Positions 61,119 through 64,000 of a stretch of 64,000 bases of DNA are shown here, in pieces. The translations under genes were made by a program, and so were the position numbers. Under the pieces are notes generated by a model. That model saw only the letters and a list, made by a program, of their open reading frames with translations. It was not told the DNA's origin and did not search any database. Source of the stretch: Litoreibacter ascidiaceicola (lineage in GTDB: Bacteria > Pseudomonadota > Alphaproteobacteria > Rhodobacterales > Rhodobacteraceae); contig NZ_FQUV01000001.1 of assembly GCF_900129235.1 (NCBI RefSeq), positions 124,001 to 188,000 on the forward strand. The letters run 5' to 3'. How positions within the stretch are numbered: the stretch's first letter is position 1; every line of letters begins with the position of its first letter.

Positions 61119-62120
61119 ATGGCCGCCAAGAAAACCACCAAGAAAGCGAATGTCTCGAAGGAAGAGCTTCTCAGCTACTACCGCGACATGCTTTTGATCC
61201 GTCGTTTTGAAGAAAAAGCGGGCCAGCTCTATGGCATGGGCCTGATCGGCGGTTTCTGCCACCTCTACATTGGCCAAGAGGCCGTGGTTGTGGGCTTGGA
61301 AGCGGCCACCAAGGACGGCGACAAGCGCATCACATCCTATCGTGACCACGGCCACATGCTGGCCTGCGGCATGGACCCCAAAGGCGTCATGGCCGAACTG
61401 ACCGGCCGTGAAGGCGGCTATTCCAAGGGCAAGGGCGGATCCATGCACATGTTCTCCAAGGAGAAGCATTTCTACGGCGGCCACGGCATCGTGGCAGCGC
61501 AAGTACCGCTGGGTGCGGGCCTCGCCTTCTCCGACAAGTATCGTGGCAACGACAATGTGACGTTTACCTATTTCGGCGACGGCGCCGCGAACCAAGGTCA
61601 GGTTTACGAGACGTTCAACATGGCGGCCCTGTGGGACCTGCCGGTGATCTTCGTGATCGAAAACAACCAATATGCCATGGGCACCGCGATGGCCCGCTCC
61701 ACTTCCTCCCCCGACATCTACACCCGTGGTGCTGCCTTCGGCGTCAAGGGCGAAGCGGTCGACGGCATGGACGTGTTGGCGGTCAAGGAAGCCTCCGAGA
61801 AGGCCGTGGCGCACTGCCGCGCAGGCAAGGGCCCGTATATTCTGGAAGTGAAAACATACCGGTATCGCGGCCACTCCATGTCCGACCCTGCGAAATACCG
61901 GACCCGCGAAGAAGTGCAGAAAATGCGCGACGAGCGGGATTGCATCGAACAAGTCCGCGACATTTTGCTGACGGGCAAGCACGCGACTGACGAGGACCTG
62001 AAGGCCATCGACAAGGAAATCAAAGGCATCGTGAACGAGGCCGCCGAATTCTCCAAAGAAAGCCCGGAGCCCAGCTTGGACGAGCTTTACACAGACATCT
62101 ATATGGAAGCGGAGGCTTAA
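61119..62120 (+). CDS. pdhA: pyruvate dehydrogenase E1 alpha subunit
   Basis: A 333-aa thiamine-diphosphate binding subunit of the heterotetrameric E1. GDGAANQGQVYETFNMAALWDLPVIFVIENNQYAMGT is the ThDP motif, and YRYRGHSMSDPAKYRTREE is the loop region. It has a basic N terminus (MAAKKTTKKANVSKEE). GGGAGG precedes the start. Followed by pdhB after 3 bp. This is a different E1 type from aceE at 4375. Confidence 0.96.
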   Translation: MAAKKTTKKANVSKEELLSYYRDMLLIRRFEEKAGQLYGMGLIGGFCHLYIGQEAVVVGLEAATKDGDKRITSYRDHGHMLACGMDPKGVMAELTGREGGYSKGKGGSMHMFSKEKHFYGGHGIVAAQVPLGAGLAFSDKYRGNDNVTFTYFGDGAANQGQVYETFNMAALWDLPVIFVIENNQYAMGTAMARSTSSPDIYTRGAAFGVKGEAVDGMDVLAVKEASEKAVAHCRAGKGPYILEVKTYRYRGHSMSDPAKYRTREEVQKMRDERDCIEQVRDILLTGKHATDEDLKAIDKEIKGIVNEAAEFSKESPEPSLDELYTDIYMEAEA

Positions 62121-62123
62121 GAC

Positions 62124-63497
62124 ATGGCGACCGAAATTCTAATGCCCGCCCTCTCGCCCACCATGGAAGAAGGCACCCTTGCCAAATGGCTCGTGAAGGA
62201 AGGCGACACTGTCTCCTCCGGCGACATTATGGCTGAAATAGAAACCGACAAAGCCACGATGGAATTTGAAGCCGTCGACGAAGGCATCATCGGCAAAATT
62301 CTGATCGCGGAAGGCACCGAAGGCGTCAAAGTGAACACCGCCATCGCCATTCTGGTCGAGGAAGGCGAAAGCGCCGACGACGTTGAGGCGTCTTCTGGTG
62401 GTGGGTCTGACGATGACGAGGACAAAGCCCCGATCGACGAGCCAATGTCCGCCAACCCCGGTGCGCCTGTTACGGTGGTTGTTCCCGCCGAAATGGACAT
62501 CCCCGAAGGCACCGAAATGAAACCCACCACGGTCCGCGAAGCCTTGCGCGACGCCATGGCCGAGGAAATGCGCCGCAGCGAAGACGTGTTCCTGATGGGC
62601 GAAGAAGTGGCCGAGTACCAAGGCGCTTACAAAATCTCCCAAGGGTTGCTGGACGAGTTCGGCGCCAAGCGGGTTATCGACACCCCCATCACCGAGCACG
62701 GCTTTGCCGGTATCGGTGTCGGCGCTGCGTTCGGTGGTCTAAACCCGATCGTGGAGTTTATGACCTTCAACTTCGCCATGCAGGCGATTGACCATATCAT
62801 CAACTCGGCGGCCAAGACGCTCTACATGTCCGGTGGCCAGATGGGGTGCCCGATTGTGTTCCGTGGCCCGAACGGGGCTGCTGCGCGCGTTGGTGCACAA
62901 CACTCCCACGATTACGCCGCCTGGTATTCCCAAATCCCAGGTTTGAAAGTGGTCATGCCCTACTCGGCAGCCGACGCGAAAGGGTTGTTGAAATCCGCCA
63001 TTCGCGACCCGAATCCTGTCGTCTTCCTCGAAAACGAAATCCTCTACGGCCAGTCCTTCGATGTGCCTGTGATGGACGATTACACCGTGCCGTTGGGCAA
63101 AGCCAAAATTTGGCGCGAGGGAACGGATGTCACCATCGTCAGTTTCGGAATTGGCATGAAGTACGCCTTGGAAGCCGCTGATAAGTTGGCAGAAGACGGG
63201 ATCAACGCCGAAGTTCTGGATCTGCGCACGCTGCGCCCGATGGACACTGGTGCGATCATTGAAAGCGTCAAGAAGACCAACCGTTGCGTGACCGTGGAGG
63301 AAGGCTTCCCCGTCTGTTCTATCGGCAGTTACATCAGCTCGGTCCTGATGCAGGAAGCGTTCGACTACCTCGACGCCCCCGTTATCAATTGTACCGGCAA
63401 GGACGTGCCTATGCCGTATGCCGCGAACCTCGAAAAGCTGGCGCTGACGACGACCAAAGAGGTCATCGACGCCGTCAAAGCTGTCACCTACCGTTAA
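62124..63497 (+). CDS. pdhB: pyruvate dehydrogenase E1 beta subunit with N-terminal lipoyl domain
   Basis: A 457-aa E1 beta with an added lipoyl domain (residues 1 to about 80, lipoyl Lys about residue 43 in ETDKATMEF). An acidic/Pro-rich linker follows (about 81-130), then the transketolase-like catalytic part from about 135 ([42 protein letters not shown]). The lipoyl domain is nearly the same as that at the start of the following pdhC, so it is a duplication. Such a lipoyl-E1 beta is found in alphaproteobacteria. Confidence 0.96.
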   Translation: MATEILMPALSPTMEEGTLAKWLVKEGDTVSSGDIMAEIETDKATMEFEAVDEGIIGKILIAEGTEGVKVNTAIAILVEEGESADDVEASSGGGSDDDEDKAPIDEPMSANPGAPVTVVVPAEMDIPEGTEMKPTTVREALRDAMAEEMRRSEDVFLMGEEVAEYQGAYKISQGLLDEFGAKRVIDTPITEHGFAGIGVGAAFGGLNPIVEFMTFNFAMQAIDHIINSAAKTLYMSGGQMGCPIVFRGPNGAAARVGAQHSHDYAAWYSQIPGLKVVMPYSAADAKGLLKSAIRDPNPVVFLENEILYGQSFDVPVMDDYTVPLGKAKIWREGTDVTIVSFGIGMKYALEAADKLAEDGINAEVLDLRTLRPMDTGAIIESVKKTNRCVTVEEGFPVCSIGSYISSVLMQEAFDYLDAPVINCTGKDVPMPYAANLEKLALTTTKEVIDAVKAVTYR

Positions 63498-63509
63498 GGA
63501 GCGTAGATC

Positions 63510-64000
63510 ATGCCAATCGAAATTCTCATGCCCGCGCTCTCGCCCACGATGGAAGAGGGCACATTGGCCAAATGGCTGGTGAAGGAAGGCGACACCGTCA
63601 ACTCCGGCGACATCATGGCCGAAATCGAAACCGACAAGGCGACCATGGAGTTCGAAGCCGTGGATGAGGGCGTAGTCGGCAAGATCCTCATCGCGGAAGG
63701 CACTGACGGCGTGAAGGTGAACACGCCCATCGCTGTGCTGCTGGAAGATGGCGAAAGCGCCGATGACATCGGCAAAGCGTCCTCGTCCACCCCGAAAGAA
63801 GAGCCCAAAGCTGCACCAGAAGATGCAAAGCAGGATGCTCCTGTCGAAAAATCTTCCCCCGCGGCCCCTGCTCGCGCAGATGGTGATCGCGTTTTCGCAT
63901 CACCTCTGGCGCGTCGCATCGCGGCGGATAAGGGCATTGATCTTGCAGATGTCAAAGGCTCCGGCCCCAAGGGCCGCATCGTCAAAGCCGACGTGGAAGG
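63510..64000 (+). CDS. pdhC: dihydrolipoamide acetyltransferase (E2), N-terminal part
   Basis: Cut by the window end. The first 163 codons give a lipoyl domain (lipoyl Lys about residue 43), an Ala/Pro/Lys linker, and the beginning of the E3-binding domain ([37 protein letters not shown]). The catalytic domain is beyond 64000. GGAG precedes the start, 12 bp after the pdhB stop. Confidence 0.95.
   Translation, partial: MPIEILMPALSPTMEEGTLAKWLVKEGDTVNSGDIMAEIETDKATMEFEAVDEGVVGKILIAEGTDGVKVNTPIAVLLEDGESADDIGKASSSTPKEEPKAAPEDAKQDAPVEKSSPAAPARADGDRVFASPLARRIAADKGIDLADVKGSGPKGRIVKADVE

Overview
The window looks like a chromosomal segment of a marine alphaproteobacterium of the Rhodobacterales, roseobacter type. 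The evidence is a DMSP demethylation pair (dmdA-acuI), beta-hydroxyaspartate-cycle genes, a trgA-trgB-cysK tellurite-type locus, a permuted two-piece tmRNA gene and a zauP-like/zapA pair. Coding density is high, many same-strand genes overlap as ATGA, and no insertion sequence, integrase, phage gene or CRISPR array was found.

Layout. 0-1.3 kb: end of a beta-hydroxyaspartate cycle operon (bhcC end, bhcD). 1.3-7.3 kb, minus strand: a homodimeric-E1 pyruvate dehydrogenase operon (aceE-aceF-lpd), preceded by a possible leader ORF and terminator. 7.5-9.8 kb: a LysR regulator divergent from the membrane urate hydroxylase puuD, then tRNA-Ser(GGA). 10-17.1 kb, minus: cfa-trgA-trgB-cysK-mechanosensitive channel-alaX. 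17.2-19.9 kb: photolyase and a class V aminotransferase. 20-28.5 kb: two convergent BCCT transporters, a universal stress protein, and a run DUF2182-DUF1326-DinB-84 aa protein-dmdA-acuI; a FadR-type regulator diverges from it over a strong inverted repeat. 29.4-32.2 kb: an orphan polyamine-type binding protein, a zinc-ribbon membrane protein, ssrA and a 59-aa gene. 32.2-35.8 kb: ArsR-type regulator divergent from NIPSNAP, ABM, chrB and chrA (chromate resistance). 35.8-38.7 kb: sspB, fumC and small genes. 38.2-45.1 kb: a cytochrome P450 operon with a membrane hydrolase, tusA, and a fused indolepyruvate ferredoxin oxidoreductase with a divergent LysR gene. 46.9-50.1 kb: purL-bolA-grx4 plus a Grx4 paralogue without the active-site Cys. 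50.2-60.5 kb: a central carbon cluster (tkt, two gap genes, pgk, class I fba), with zauP/zapA, a nonsense-interrupted fasciclin gene and msrB inside it. 60.7-64 kb: ftsB-like gene and a second, heterodimeric-E1 pyruvate dehydrogenase operon (pdhA-pdhB-pdhC), cut by the window end.

The genes fit a heterotroph living on algal products: DMSP, glycolate/glyoxylate, purines and betaines. LacI-type palindromes with a TTA(A/G)CG core precede both gap genes and pdhA, and a shared degenerate version precedes fumC and fba, which suggests a common carbon-flux regulator. Two unrelated pyruvate dehydrogenases sit 54 kb apart, and each has an extra lipoyl domain on a non-E2 subunit (E3 in one, E1-beta in the other).

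All identifications come from reading the translated sequence and recognising family motifs. No database search was run.
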